DNA from: Proteobacteria bacterium ST_bin16
Lineage (GTDB): Bacteria > Pseudomonadota > Gammaproteobacteria > Burkholderiales > Nitrosomonadaceae
Reading direction: 5' to 3'
DNA length: 45,072 nt
Assembly (NCBI GenBank): GCA_002083595.1
Contig: MSXT01000039.1
Location: 1 to 45,072, forward strand
The stretch's first letter is position 1, and the number at the start of each line of letters is the position of its first letter. Shown piece after piece: positions 8,585-17,876 of this stretch. The position numbers and the translations under genes are program-made. The notes beneath the pieces are model-generated. The model saw only the letters and a program-made list of their open reading frames with translations, was not told the origin of the DNA and ran no database searches.

Positions 8585-10654
8585 TTAAAAATTCGCTATC
8601 CAACTGACGCGCAATGAGCGGTTTTCAATTGGATGGAAGTGCACATCGCTGACTCCGGCGGCAGGTTCGCCGGGTAACCGGGATGTGTAATAGTAATCGA
8701 TCGTATGGGCATGCGTATTCAATAGATTAAAGCCTTGCAAGGTCATCCGCACATTTTTGCTGATTTTATAACCGATCTGGCCATTGAGCGTCACAATGTG
8801 ATCGGATTGCACACTGTTGTCTTCGATCAGTGGCCGTTTGCCAAAATAACGGATTTGCAGATTACCAAAAAATGGACCGACATCGTCCACAGTGACCGCT
8901 AATTTGCCCACCCCCCGGATTGCGCCGGGTATATGATTGCCCGCCGGATCGGAGCCGCTAAAACGCGCCCGCGCAAGCGCATAATCGACATCGACTGTTA
9001 GCCAATCGTTAGGTTTATAGAACAGCGCAACTTCAAATCCTTCCCGCTTGCTTGGACGGGTGGGTTCGGTCGTGCCGGCATCACCAACAAACAGGAGCTC
9101 CGAAGCCATATCCAAACGGAATAAGGCAAAGGATGCCTGTAAACCTGGAATGATCGCTGTTCTTGCGCCAACTTCGTAGCCGGTTGAGCGCACCAGCGGG
9201 TTGACGGGCTGAATCGGATCGCCGGATTTTGGATCGATGGTGGATGTGGTGCCGCGCGCATCGTTACTATGAAAACCGCCGCCATAGTTGAAATAAAATT
9301 CCGTTTGTTGCCAGGGCCCGAAGATCAAGCTTAGCTTGGGATTGGTGATGCTGTCGTAGCGATTGCCCGAATTCACGCTGATATTACTGTTGACATCAAA
9401 CCAGAAGAAATCCGAACGCACGCCCGCTACGCTGCGGAATTTTTCCAGCCACTGTACGCCGTTCTGATAATAAATACCGATGCTGTTCTGATTGATGTGG
9501 TCTTTGCGGGTGGTCGACAAAGTCTGTCGCTGCTTTGTGCTCAACAATCCGTTGTCGATGATATCGTTCTGAAACTGGACGCCTGCGGTATTCTCAACTT
9601 CAAAACTGCCTATTTTGTTGACCCAGGCTTGACTCAAATTCATCGCCGACTGAAAGCGTTTATCGAATTGCGAGAATTGATCGCCGTTCACGGGATCATC
9701 CAAGAAATAGGTAAAGTTCGAGAATAATGCCGTGCTGGTATGTAGGGTGTACAAATTCAATTGCGTTTTACCGAAGCGCCCGGCGTGCTCTAACGCGCCG
9801 GACAGGCTGAAACGGTGCGACTTGCCGCCATCGCTCGGATCGACGGCGCCCAGCCGGGGAATTAAGCCGCTTGCAACCGCCCGCAGCGGAATCTGGTCGG
9901 TAGAATTCCATTTTCCACCATAACCCATCGCCGTGACATTGAACTTGGTAGGACCGTTGTCCTGGCTGTAACGCAGCACTGCATTAAATTTTTTGAAATC
10001 TTCGTGTTTGATCCACGGACCATCTTTGGTAAGCAATTCCAGCGCATACAAAATATTACCGCCTCCCGCTTTACGCGACTTCGCCACCAATCCGCGCATG
10101 AAGCCTTGCTCTCCCAGACCGTAGCTGGCGATACCTTTCGGCAGCGTGTTGACGTAACCCAGGCTGACGGCGCCCGCCGAGGAAAAATCACCCTGTCCCG
10201 CATAATAGGGTCCCTTCATGTACTGAACGCTGCTAATCAACTCTGGGATAAGAAAATTGGTATCCGACCAGCCTTGACCATGACCATGCGAGCGTTGGTT
10301 GACCAGCATACCGTCGACGGTAATCCGTAAATCCGTGCCATGATCGAGATTGAAGCCGCGTAAGAAATACTGATTGGCTTTGCCTTCGCCGCTATGTTGC
10401 GTCACGACCAAACCCGGCACAGTTTCCAGCAATTCACCGGGACGGTAAACGGTGCGTAGATCGAGTTGCTGCTTGAGCACCGTACCTTCATTGGCGGAAT
10501 CGGCACTGCCTATCAACTCTCTTGCCTTGGCGCGCACAGTCATTTCTTTCAGTGTCGGTACACCGGCCGCGTTGGCTGGCTCCTGCGGCCAGATCAATGA
10601 AAGCAATGTGCAGCTGATAAATGTCCGCTGCGGTGATGCATCGAGCTTGGTCAT
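8585..10654 (-). CDS. TonB-dependent outer-membrane receptor, candidate metal (nickel or zinc) importer
   Basis: The 689-residue product has a signal-like N-terminus ending near ANAAG, a TonB-box-like segment (EMTVRA, about residue 38), a plug domain with PGELLETVPGLVVTQHSGEG and the ITVDGMLVN segment, and a long beta-barrel ending in Phe (WIANF), as barrel proteins do. A HGHGQG stretch in the plug could contact metal. Such receptors take up scarce ligands at the cost of proton-motive force via TonB/ExbBD, which are not in this window. The gene is immediately upstream of nikR on the same strand and divergent from a zinc/manganese-type ABC importer. Nickel is suggested by one neighbour and zinc by the other; the sequence alone does not decide. 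Confidence 0.85.
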   Translation of the reverse strand: MTKLDASPQRTFISCTLLSLIWPQEPANAAGVPTLKEMTVRAKARELIGSADSANEGTVLKQQLDLRTVYRPGELLETVPGLVVTQHSGEGKANQYFLRGFNLDHGTDLRITVDGMLVNQRSHGHGQGWSDTNFLIPELISSVQYMKGPYYAGQGDFSSAGAVSLGYVNTLPKGIASYGLGEQGFMRGLVAKSRKAGGGNILYALELLTKDGPWIKHEDFKKFNAVLRYSQDNGPTKFNVTAMGYGGKWNSTDQIPLRAVASGLIPRLGAVDPSDGGKSHRFSLSGALEHAGRFGKTQLNLYTLHTSTALFSNFTYFLDDPVNGDQFSQFDKRFQSAMNLSQAWVNKIGSFEVENTAGVQFQNDIIDNGLLSTKQRQTLSTTRKDHINQNSIGIYYQNGVQWLEKFRSVAGVRSDFFWFDVNSNISVNSGNRYDSITNPKLSLIFGPWQQTEFYFNYGGGFHSNDARGTTSTIDPKSGDPIQPVNPLVRSTGYEVGARTAIIPGLQASFALFRLDMASELLFVGDAGTTEPTRPSKREGFEVALFYKPNDWLTVDVDYALARARFSGSDPAGNHIPGAIRGVGKLAVTVDDVGPFFGNLQIRYFGKRPLIEDNSVQSDHIVTLNGQIGYKISKNVRMTLQGFNLLNTHAHTIDYYYTSRLPGEPAAGVSDVHFHPIENRSLRVSWIANF

Positions 10655-10806
10655 TTTTTACGTATTAATTCTTTAGAAAAATGTATTCATTTCATGCATC
10701 TCGGATTATGTTTCTGTAAGCGCCATGCTTAGATTGGATGGCGCTTCTTACTTCACAATAAGGAAAAATCTGATATTTGTATGATAAATTCTTTTTTCTT
10801 CACACG

Positions 10807-10828
10807 AAATAAGTGTTAGCACTTATTT
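10807..10828. promoter_or_regulatory. Perfect dyad in the divergent TonB-receptor/ABC-importer promoter region
   Basis: AAATAAGTG (10807-10815) and CACTTATTT (10820-10828) are perfect inverted copies separated by TTAG. The element lies in the 280-base region between the two divergent metal-uptake genes, about 107 bases before the importer ATG. It is a good candidate operator for a metal regulator. It does not match the Zur or E. coli NikR consensus as I know them, so the binding protein is not assigned. A weak hairpin on RNA is the alternative. Confidence 0.5.
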
Positions 10829-10934
10829 TTATAGGCAGCAATAACCGCTTTAATGCGGATTAATTTGCTCAAGCGAATGAAATACCGGAGATGGGGTAGA
10901 ATGGAATCAGTTTTTTATTGAAATCGGGCATGCT

Positions 10935-11903
10935 ATGAAAAAATTCATGAACAGCGCGGTTATGCTGATATGTGGAGTGCTGACACTCTTTTTTCACCAT
11001 TCGCTACTTGCCTCGGACAGTCGTGACAAGCCGAATGTTGTGACTACGGTTTCTCCGATCACCAACATGGTGCAAAACATCGGTGGAACCCATATCAAGG
11101 TTACGGGAATCGTTCCCGGTGGCGTCGATTCTCATACCTTCGAGCCCATTCCTTCCGACATAAAAACGCTGCAAGCGGCCGACCTGATCGTCATGAACGG
11201 TCTCGATCTGGAATTGCCCACCTTAACATTGGCGGAAAAAATCAAAAAAACGGCAACATCAATCCTGCAATTGGGAAACCGCGCACTGAAAGCAGAAGAC
11301 TGGCGTTATGATTTCAGTTTCCCGCGCGAGCACGGCCACCCTAACCCTCATGTGTGGCTCAATATTGAATTAGTGATGCGGTATGCGGAAATTATCCGGG
11401 AAGCCCTTACCGCCTTGGATCCGGCCAATAAGGCGGCCTATCAGGCGAATGCGGCAACCTATCTCAGTAAGCTGCACAAATTGGATCAAGCGATTTTTGC
11501 ATGTATCGAGACAATTCCCGAGAAGAGTCGCAAGCTGGTTACTTATCATGATTCTTTCGCTTATTTTGCACCACGCTACGGTATGACCGTGATTGCGGCT
11601 ATACAACCTGCCGATTTTTCAGAGCCGGGTCCGCAGGAAGTTATCAGCATCATTAAGCAAATCAAAGAATCCGGCGTGCCCGCGATCTTCGGTTCGGAAG
11701 TTTTCCCCAGTAAGGTGATGGCGCAAATCGCGCGCGAATCAAAAGCCAAATTTATCGATCAATTGTCCGACGACGCATTGCCCGCCGCGCCTAACCATTC
11801 GTTTATTGGCATGATGGTCCATAACATGACCGTCATGACCGAAGCACTTGGCGGAAATCCAACATGCGTGGCTAATATCGATGCCAGCAACATTCCCTTC
11901 TGA
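10935..11903 (+). CDS. Metal ABC transporter substrate-binding protein (ZnuA/TroA-like)
   Basis: This is a cluster A-I periplasmic binding protein (322 residues) with an N-terminal hydrophobic export signal to about residue 27. The four metal ligands can be aligned: His67 (DSHTFEP), His139 (PNPHVW), His205 (YHDSF) and Asp280 (LSDDALP). A His at the third position is typical of zinc-type members, where manganese proteins such as PsaA have Glu. A short HGH just before the second ligand is a small version of the histidine loop of ZnuA. It is the first gene of a three-gene importer and overlaps the ATPase gene. Manganese cannot be excluded because TroA-like proteins bind both. Confidence 0.88.
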   Translation: MKKFMNSAVMLICGVLTLFFHHSLLASDSRDKPNVVTTVSPITNMVQNIGGTHIKVTGIVPGGVDSHTFEPIPSDIKTLQAADLIVMNGLDLELPTLTLAEKIKKTATSILQLGNRALKAEDWRYDFSFPREHGHPNPHVWLNIELVMRYAEIIREALTALDPANKAAYQANAATYLSKLHKLDQAIFACIETIPEKSRKLVTYHDSFAYFAPRYGMTVIAAIQPADFSEPGPQEVISIIKQIKESGVPAIFGSEVFPSKVMAQIARESKAKFIDQLSDDALPAAPNHSFIGMMVHNMTVMTEALGGNPTCVANIDASNIPF

Positions 11904-12702
11904 TCCGCAAGCACACCATGCGATCAAATTAACCGGCGTCACCGCTGGTTATGAGCAAAATATCGTATTCGATAATCTCTCGCTGGAAATTGCCGCCGGT
12001 CAGTTTACCGGCATCGTCGGACCTACAGCCAGCGGCAAAACTACCCTGCTCAAAATTATCTTGGGCTTGCATTCAGCGCACGCGGGTACAGTGCAACTGC
12101 ATGACAACACACCTGCAAATAAAGTAAAGCCGGGCACCATTGGTTATGTGCCGCAACTGGGCAGTGTCGACTGGAATTTTCCGGTAACCGTCGAAGAAGT
12201 AATTACCATGGGCCTATACACCAATGGCCGTATTTGGCCATGGCTCAGTGCTCTGGAACGCGCACGCGTGCGCGATCTTGCACAGCGATTGAACATCGAC
12301 AATTGTTTACAGCATCATATTAGCGATATATCGGGCGGTCAGCGGCAACGTGCGTTTCTGGCGCGCGCGTTGATCAACAATCCCAAACTGCTGATACTCG
12401 ATGAGCCGACTTCCGGCGTGGATATCAAGACACAGCATGAAGTGTTGCATTTATTAAGCGACATCAACCGGGAAGGCATCACCATCATGCTGACGACGCA
12501 TGACTTAAACGCAGTAGCTTCCCATCTGCCATGGATTATCTGCTTTAACCGGGGAATTGTGGCGCAAGGCCGTCCGCACGACATTTTTACGAATGAAATC
12601 ATGACCCGGACTTACGGCGGCGATATCGTCATCGTAAAATACCAAGGCCACTTACTCATCGCCAACAGTACCCCGCTCAATTTTATCGATGAGAATCAGT
12701 AA
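11881..12702 (+). CDS. Metal ABC transporter ATP-binding protein (ZnuC/MntA-like)
   Basis: This is the ATPase of the metal importer. From ATG 11881 it has 273 residues with Walker A GPTASGKTT (about 47-55), ABC signature ISGGQRQRAF, Walker B LLILDEPTSG and the H-loop TTHDL. The start overlaps the binding-protein gene by 23 bases; a TTG at 11848 would extend it by 11 residues but the ATG sits better before the first strand. Its stop overlaps the permease start (TAATG), the usual sign of coupled translation. The three proteins should assemble at the inner membrane. Confidence 0.92.
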   Translation: MPATFPSDPQAHHAIKLTGVTAGYEQNIVFDNLSLEIAAGQFTGIVGPTASGKTTLLKIILGLHSAHAGTVQLHDNTPANKVKPGTIGYVPQLGSVDWNFPVTVEEVITMGLYTNGRIWPWLSALERARVRDLAQRLNIDNCLQHHISDISGGQRQRAFLARALINNPKLLILDEPTSGVDIKTQHEVLHLLSDINREGITIMLTTHDLNAVASHLPWIICFNRGIVAQGRPHDIFTNEIMTRTYGGDIVIVKYQGHLLIANSTPLNFIDENQ

Positions 12703-13538
12703 TGGAATTTCTGCTCGAACCGCTTGAGTATGAATTTTTTCGCCATGCCTTGCTCGCGGCCTTCATAATCGGTGCATCCAGCGGATTGATCGGTGTTTAT
12801 GTCGTGCTACGCGGCATGAGCTATGTCGGTCATGGACTATCGCATGCGGCAATTGGCGGCGCAATCGTGGGTATCACCCTGAATTTGAATTTTTACACGG
12901 GCGCATGCGCAATGGGGTTGCTCGCAGCGCTGATCATCAACAAAATTACAGCAAATAATAAAATTAAACTCGATGCCGCTATCGGCATTGTCACAACCGC
13001 CATGTTTGCGCTTGGTGTGGCGATTGTGAGCAAAATGCGTAATTTCAAGCAGAACTTTGAAGCAGTATTATTCGGCAATATCCTCGGCATCACCGATCAA
13101 GATTTAATGATCATTGCACTTGTGGCTGGTATCACGCTGATCACCATGTTTTTTAGCTACCGCGCACTGCTCTTCTCCACATTCGATAGTGAAGCGGCAC
13201 AGGTATCCGGCATCAAGACCGCACAGATTCAATTGCTATTTTCCTTGTTACTGACACTTTCCGTGATCGCATCCTTGAATGTAGTCGGCGTCACCATGGT
13301 TGCGGCCACGCTCATTGCACCTGCAATAACGGCGCGAATGTTGACCGATAGCTTTAGCAAAATGATCATGTATTCCATGTGCCTGGGTGCAATAACCGGC
13401 GTAACCGGCATGTATCTCAGCTATATTCTTAACGTTCCTTCCGGCACAACCATCGTACTATTCAGCGCGTTGGTATTCAGCCTGTCGTTATTGATAAAAC
13501 CTCTGCGCAGCCTCAAAAAACGATTACCGCTTCCTTAA
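12702..13538 (+). CDS. Metal ABC transporter permease (ZnuB/MntB-like)
   Basis: The 278-residue integral membrane protein of the ABC-3 family has about eight hydrophobic segments. It contains the family segment VYVVLRGMSYVGHGLSHAA near residues 30-50 and VVGVTMVAATLIAPAITARML near residue 200. It forms the transmembrane path for the metal bound by the preceding binding protein. Its ATG shares one base with the ATPase stop. No further gene follows on the strand for 130 bases. Confidence 0.92.
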   Translation: MEFLLEPLEYEFFRHALLAAFIIGASSGLIGVYVVLRGMSYVGHGLSHAAIGGAIVGITLNLNFYTGACAMGLLAALIINKITANNKIKLDAAIGIVTTAMFALGVAIVSKMRNFKQNFEAVLFGNILGITDQDLMIIALVAGITLITMFFSYRALLFSTFDSEAAQVSGIKTAQIQLLFSLLLTLSVIASLNVVGVTMVAATLIAPAITARMLTDSFSKMIMYSMCLGAITGVTGMYLSYILNVPSGTTIVLFSALVFSLSLLIKPLRSLKKRLPLP

Positions 13539-13668
13539 CACCCAGTGTCTTTCCAGCAGCTCCGCTAAAAGAATCGAGAGTTATGTCGCTATAGCAGTTC
13601 AATTTGTATTCGCGGCATGTTCGATTCCGCTAACACCGGCCCATTCGGGTAAAAAGGAGCGCAATAAT

Positions 13669-14949
13669 ATGGAAGGATTGATTGTTGAACCATCCAGAAC
13701 TTATCAAAAACTGCTATCAACCGCGATCGAATCAGGCGGATTGGGTACCAGACAAGTTTCAACGGGTGGTGAAGCGCTCACCTTACTAAGGAAACAACCT
13801 TTTGACCTGGTATTTATCGCCACTCACTTGCAGGACATGGATGGCCCGATGTTTTCATCGCAATTACGCGCCGATTCGCGCACCCGGCAAATTCCACTGG
13901 TCATGATTACCGCCAACGACGATAAGGAATTTCAGGACGAAGCATTTTCAGCCGGTGTGACAGAAATATTTTCCAAGCACGAATTGGATAAAATCACCAG
14001 TTATACCGTGCAGTTCTCAAGAAAACGATGCAACAAAGCGATGAGCGGTCATATTTTGTATCTTGAGGACAGCACCTCCACGGCAAGCGCAGTGACTGCA
14101 TTGCTGACCGATTGCGGTTATACCGTGGATCATTTCAGCAATGGTGAAGAAGGATTGCTGGCGTTGCAAAACAATGATTATGACTTGGTGTTAGCCGATA
14201 CTTTGCTGAAAGGCAGACTCAATGGTCACGCGATTGTAAAAGCCATTCGCAGTCTTGAGGATGACAAAAAAGATGTACCGCTACTGGTCTTCTCGGTTCT
14301 TGACGATGCAAAGCGTAAAGTGGAATTGCTGCGCTCCGGTGTCAATGATTACGTCAGCAAGCCGCTGATCCAGGAAGAATTACTAACACGAATCAACATG
14401 CTGATCAGTAACAAGAAATTGTTAAGTAAAGCAATCATGCAGCAGGGCCAGATGCTCGAATTGGCAATGAAGGATCCACTTACCGGTTTATATAATCGCT
14501 TTTTTCTGCTGGAAACGGCGCCATCGAAATTGAGTGAGGCCGCTCGGCACAGCATTTCATGCAGTTTGATTATGGTGGATATCGACCGGTTCAAAACCAT
14601 CAATGATAATTTTGGTCTCGCCAGCGGAGATAAAGTATTGAAAGAAGTTGCCGCGACACTTACCGGCTCCATTCGCAGAGAAGACATCGCAGCACGTTAT
14701 GGTGAGGAAGAATTCGCCCTGCTGCTGCCGCATTGTGATCTTGCGGGTGCGGCAATGATCGCCGAAAAAATACGTCAATCCATCGAGCATCTGCACCCCT
14801 CCGGCATTCAAGTCACCGCAAGCCTGGGTGTCGCAGAATTACAACCAAACTCACCCGATGGTTTTTCCGGCTTATTGAAAACTGCCACAGAAGCAGTCGA
14901 CCGGGCTAAAGCAACTGGCTGTAATCGAATCTTCGTGCACCAATCGTAA
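13669..14949 (+). CDS. PleD-type response regulator with two receiver domains and a GGDEF domain
   Basis: The product has 426 residues: receiver 1 (1-115), receiver 2 (about 127-245) and a GGDEF domain (about 265-426). Receiver 2 keeps its phospho-acceptor Asp177 (YDLVLAD). In receiver 1 the matching position is Ala51 (FDLVFIATHLQDMDG), so it is probably a non-phosphorylated dimerisation or adaptor module. The GGDEF signature reads GEEEF, with the second Gly replaced. An inhibitory-site RxxD (RRED) stands five residues before it. Diguanylate cyclase activity is therefore plausible but uncertain. An AGGAG lies nine bases before the ATG. No partner histidine kinase is adjacent. Confidence 0.88.
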   Translation: MEGLIVEPSRTYQKLLSTAIESGGLGTRQVSTGGEALTLLRKQPFDLVFIATHLQDMDGPMFSSQLRADSRTRQIPLVMITANDDKEFQDEAFSAGVTEIFSKHELDKITSYTVQFSRKRCNKAMSGHILYLEDSTSTASAVTALLTDCGYTVDHFSNGEEGLLALQNNDYDLVLADTLLKGRLNGHAIVKAIRSLEDDKKDVPLLVFSVLDDAKRKVELLRSGVNDYVSKPLIQEELLTRINMLISNKKLLSKAIMQQGQMLELAMKDPLTGLYNRFFLLETAPSKLSEAARHSISCSLIMVDIDRFKTINDNFGLASGDKVLKEVAATLTGSIRREDIAARYGEEEFALLLPHCDLAGAAMIAEKIRQSIEHLHPSGIQVTASLGVAELQPNSPDGFSGLLKTATEAVDRAKATGCNRIFVHQS

Positions 14950-14991
14950 AGAACCTGTGGAGCGCAGATCAAGTTTAAAAAACTGTGGCTG

Positions 14992-16749
14992 CTACGCAGA
15001 ATTCCGTTCCTGCATGATGACCGCATGGCTCTGAATATAACGTTGTTGTTTCTTTTCCTTGATTGCGCCGACATGCACCAGAATCAACGCATCCACGCAG
15101 TTTGAGAATTGCGGATCGATATTAAAACCGAGAAACTCGCAACCGCCCGGCTCGCACAATTCCACGTACTGCTTATACAGCACCGGCACTTTAACACCGG
15201 ATGCATCGAGTTTCTCTTTTAGCAGTACATACGCGTGCTTATATTCCGTTTCATCAGCGGCTTTGTTGTACGTTGCAAAATCCGCTGCTGCATCAAACTC
15301 AAACGGAATCCTGGGAGCGATCAGCTGCTGGTCATTGCCGCACAGTTGATGGTAGAAATTTGCGATCGTTTGTTGCGCCGCTTCCGGTAGCGCAGTGCTC
15401 ATCGACACCGGCCCGACCATATAGCGAACTTCCGGATGCTGATACAAATAAGCCCCGATGCCATACCATAGATAATCTAAGCTGCGTTTATTTTGATAGC
15501 GAGGCTGAATGAAACTGCGTCCCAGCTCGATCGATTGCTCCAAGTATGGCAGAAATGCCGGATTAAATGCAAATAAGCTGTGCGTGTATAGTCCCTCTGC
15601 ACCACGCGTTTTGAGAATTCTCGCCGCTTCGCCGATACGATAAGAGCCGATAATTTCCAACTCATCTTCATCCCAAAGAATCAGATGCCGGTAGTAGCGA
15701 TCGTAACTGTCGACATCGAGGGCATTACCGGTGCCCTCCTGAACCTGGCGGAATGACAATTCACGTAACCGCCCGATTTCGCGCATCACACTGGAATTCG
15801 GTAGATAGTCGAACAGATAAATATGCTTGCCGTCCTGCGTTTTGCCAATCAACTGCGACGCTTTCAGTTCCTTGCGGATCAACTTGGTGCGGACGGGATG
15901 AATGATATTTTCAATCGGCTTAAACAGTTCCTTCTTTTTCTTCTCGCCGAGCCAGTAAACTTGCTTGCGCATCAACTTTGCTGCCGCTTTCTTGGATAAA
16001 TCCATCGCGGCGATCGATTCCCACGGAATCGGTTTGCCAATGCGGAACGAAACTTCACCGCCTTTCTTGTTGAACATTTCATTGACCAGCATCATCGTAC
16101 CAAGCGGCTTGTAAATGCTCGATAAACCATAAAACATCGCGGAATTTTTGCCGCCGATATGCACCGGCACAATCGGCGCTTTGGTTTTCTTGGCCAACGA
16201 AATAAATCCGGATTTCCATTTACCGTCGCGCACCCCCAGCGGAGAAATACGCGACACTTCGCCAGTGGGAAACACAATCACCGCTTGCTCCGCCTCCAGC
16301 GCCGCTACAATCAAGTTCAAATTGTCGCGATGCTTCGCCACCTTGGAAAAATTATCCACCGGCAGAAACAAACTTTTCAGCGGATCGATACAATCCAGCA
16401 AGCTCGTCGACACAATCTTCACATCGGTGCGAATCTCCGATACTAATTTCAACAGCGTCAAACCATCCAGTGAACCGAGCGGATGATTGGCTACAATCAA
16501 TACCCGGCGCTGATCCGGAATGCGTGCCCGGTCCTTGCTGGAAACCTGAAACGAAAAATTAAAATGCTCCAGCACCGCATCGTTGAATTCCAGTCCTTCC
16601 AAATGCCGATGCGTCACGATAAAACGATTGATCTCTTCCTGATGCAACAGCTTCTTCAACAACGAAGACGCCGCTTTCATTAGCGGCTTATCGCTCTGCG
16701 CCTGCGAATCTGGGAAATAATCTTTCAGCATTGCATCGACATCCAGCAT
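14992..16749 (-). CDS. olsF: Fused PlsC-GNAT acyltransferase, OlsF-like (ornithine-lipid synthesis)
   Basis: This is a 585-residue two-domain protein. The N-terminal part (about 1-280) is a glycerophosphate-acyltransferase fold with NHPLGSLDG (88-96) and FPTGEVSR as the substrate block. The C-terminal part (about 300-520) matches the GNAT group of OlsB/hemolysin-related N-acyltransferases, with the EIGRLRELSFRQVQEGTG and LDVDSYDRYY segments. The same order of an O-acyltransferase and an OlsB-like N-acyltransferase is known from OlsF, which makes ornithine lipid from ornithine and acyl-ACP in one protein. The assignment rests on domain order and length. A related aminolipid or haemolysin-type acyltransferase is the alternative. 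It converges with the GGDEF gene. Confidence 0.72.
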   Translation of the reverse strand: MLDVDAMLKDYFPDSQAQSDKPLMKAASSLLKKLLHQEEINRFIVTHRHLEGLEFNDAVLEHFNFSFQVSSKDRARIPDQRRVLIVANHPLGSLDGLTLLKLVSEIRTDVKIVSTSLLDCIDPLKSLFLPVDNFSKVAKHRDNLNLIVAALEAEQAVIVFPTGEVSRISPLGVRDGKWKSGFISLAKKTKAPIVPVHIGGKNSAMFYGLSSIYKPLGTMMLVNEMFNKKGGEVSFRIGKPIPWESIAAMDLSKKAAAKLMRKQVYWLGEKKKKELFKPIENIIHPVRTKLIRKELKASQLIGKTQDGKHIYLFDYLPNSSVMREIGRLRELSFRQVQEGTGNALDVDSYDRYYRHLILWDEDELEIIGSYRIGEAARILKTRGAEGLYTHSLFAFNPAFLPYLEQSIELGRSFIQPRYQNKRSLDYLWYGIGAYLYQHPEVRYMVGPVSMSTALPEAAQQTIANFYHQLCGNDQQLIAPRIPFEFDAAADFATYNKAADETEYKHAYVLLKEKLDASGVKVPVLYKQYVELCEPGGCEFLGFNIDPQFSNCVDALILVHVGAIKEKKQQRYIQSHAVIMQERNSA

Positions 16750-16846
16750 AAAACCGACTCCATTACGGGAATTGAATGTTGATGAGGATATAGGATTAAT
16801 GTGACAAGAAAATGACAGTGAGTTTTTTTACTAATTGATTCATCTC

Positions 16847-17698
16847 ATGTTTGTGAATCTTATGAAGATTGATATGATGAAAGCCAAATCAAAAAGTTAT
16901 CATAAAACATCTCCCTGGGCATTCGATTCATTCATGAAAATTCGAAGAATTTCACTTACAAAAGAAGCACTGCTCAAGATGGCGCCACCCGATCGAGATT
17001 TTCTATTATTGGCAGGTCATATTCAAAATGAATTGAATTCACTTCATAAAGTATTTACTTGGTGCCTCCAAAACCGTTCTTTAGAGGATTCAGCAACAAT
17101 CGAAAATATTGCTAGTAGAGCACAAGCGATGATCTATGCTCGTTTACTTGCCGGTAAGCTCTGCGAAGCACGACAAGTTCTGGATATTTCTTTCTTTGGC
17201 ACAAAGCTCTCTCATCGTATTGAACCGCGTTTGCATCCCAATGCGCAAGCTGCGCTAAGTAGAATAAAGCGCTACTTTGGACGCGCCAATACCATCTATA
17301 AAGTCAGAAACTCTTTTGCCTTTCACTATTCAGCTGATGAGTTCAGTCTCCATTGGGAGGCTGCTATCAACGAATCATCGTTTGAAGTTATTGCTGGTGG
17401 AACCGTTGGCAACAATCTTTATCTGGCATCTGAATTAGTTGCTAATACTGCAATGCTTAGTAATATCAACCCAATAAATCTTGAAGATGCTCTTGGTTCA
17501 CTCTTCAACGATACCCAATCAATGGCATCGCAATTTGCAGATTTTCTAGAAGGCGCTATCGTCGCAATCCTTGAAGAACAATTCGGTTCCGGCCTATCTG
17601 GCATCGGCCAAGAAGAAGTCATTCTGCCTACTCACAAGTTCTCAGAAGTTAGTATTCCGTACTTCTGCGTTCCAGATGATAGAGCGAAAAATGCTTAG
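16847..17698 (+). CDS. Uncharacterised helical protein with a HEPN-like RNx4H motif
   Basis: I do not recognise this family. The product (about 283 residues from ATG 16847) looks predominantly helical and is richer in A/T codons than its neighbours. Start choice is weak: several Met codons follow and none has a clear ribosome site; a TTG lies at 16835. Residues VRNSFAFHYS (nt 17303-17332) contain R-N-x4-H, which resembles the Rx4-6H catalytic motif of HEPN ribonucleases, where a polar residue commonly follows the Arg. No signal peptide or membrane segment is evident. It lies alone, convergent with a VapBC toxin-antitoxin pair, in what looks like an accessory patch. A toxin or defence role is possible but not shown. 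Confidence 0.55.
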   Translation: MFVNLMKIDMMKAKSKSYHKTSPWAFDSFMKIRRISLTKEALLKMAPPDRDFLLLAGHIQNELNSLHKVFTWCLQNRSLEDSATIENIASRAQAMIYARLLAGKLCEARQVLDISFFGTKLSHRIEPRLHPNAQAALSRIKRYFGRANTIYKVRNSFAFHYSADEFSLHWEAAINESSFEVIAGGTVGNNLYLASELVANTAMLSNINPINLEDALGSLFNDTQSMASQFADFLEGAIVAILEEQFGSGLSGIGQEEVILPTHKFSEVSIPYFCVPDDRAKNA

Positions 17699-17876
17699 CG
17701 CTCAAGGTATAAGATCTACAAGAAGAGCTTATTGCATCAAGAGCTCAATCGTTTTCATTCGATATTGCTTTCTCGCCACACTCGAAATGACAATTAGCCT
17801 AAGATTCTCTAACAAGTCATTCCAGTGGATCGGTTTAATGAAAGTATGCCAAGCAGTGGAATATTGACGTTAAAAA

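Noticed and set aside
10779..10805. GTATGA and TCACAC, resembling an E. coli NikR operator (GTATGA-N16-TCATAC)
   Set aside because: One half-site has a mismatch and the spacing is 15 rather than 16. A lone TCATAC at 8568-8573 also has no partner at the right distance. Too weak to call.
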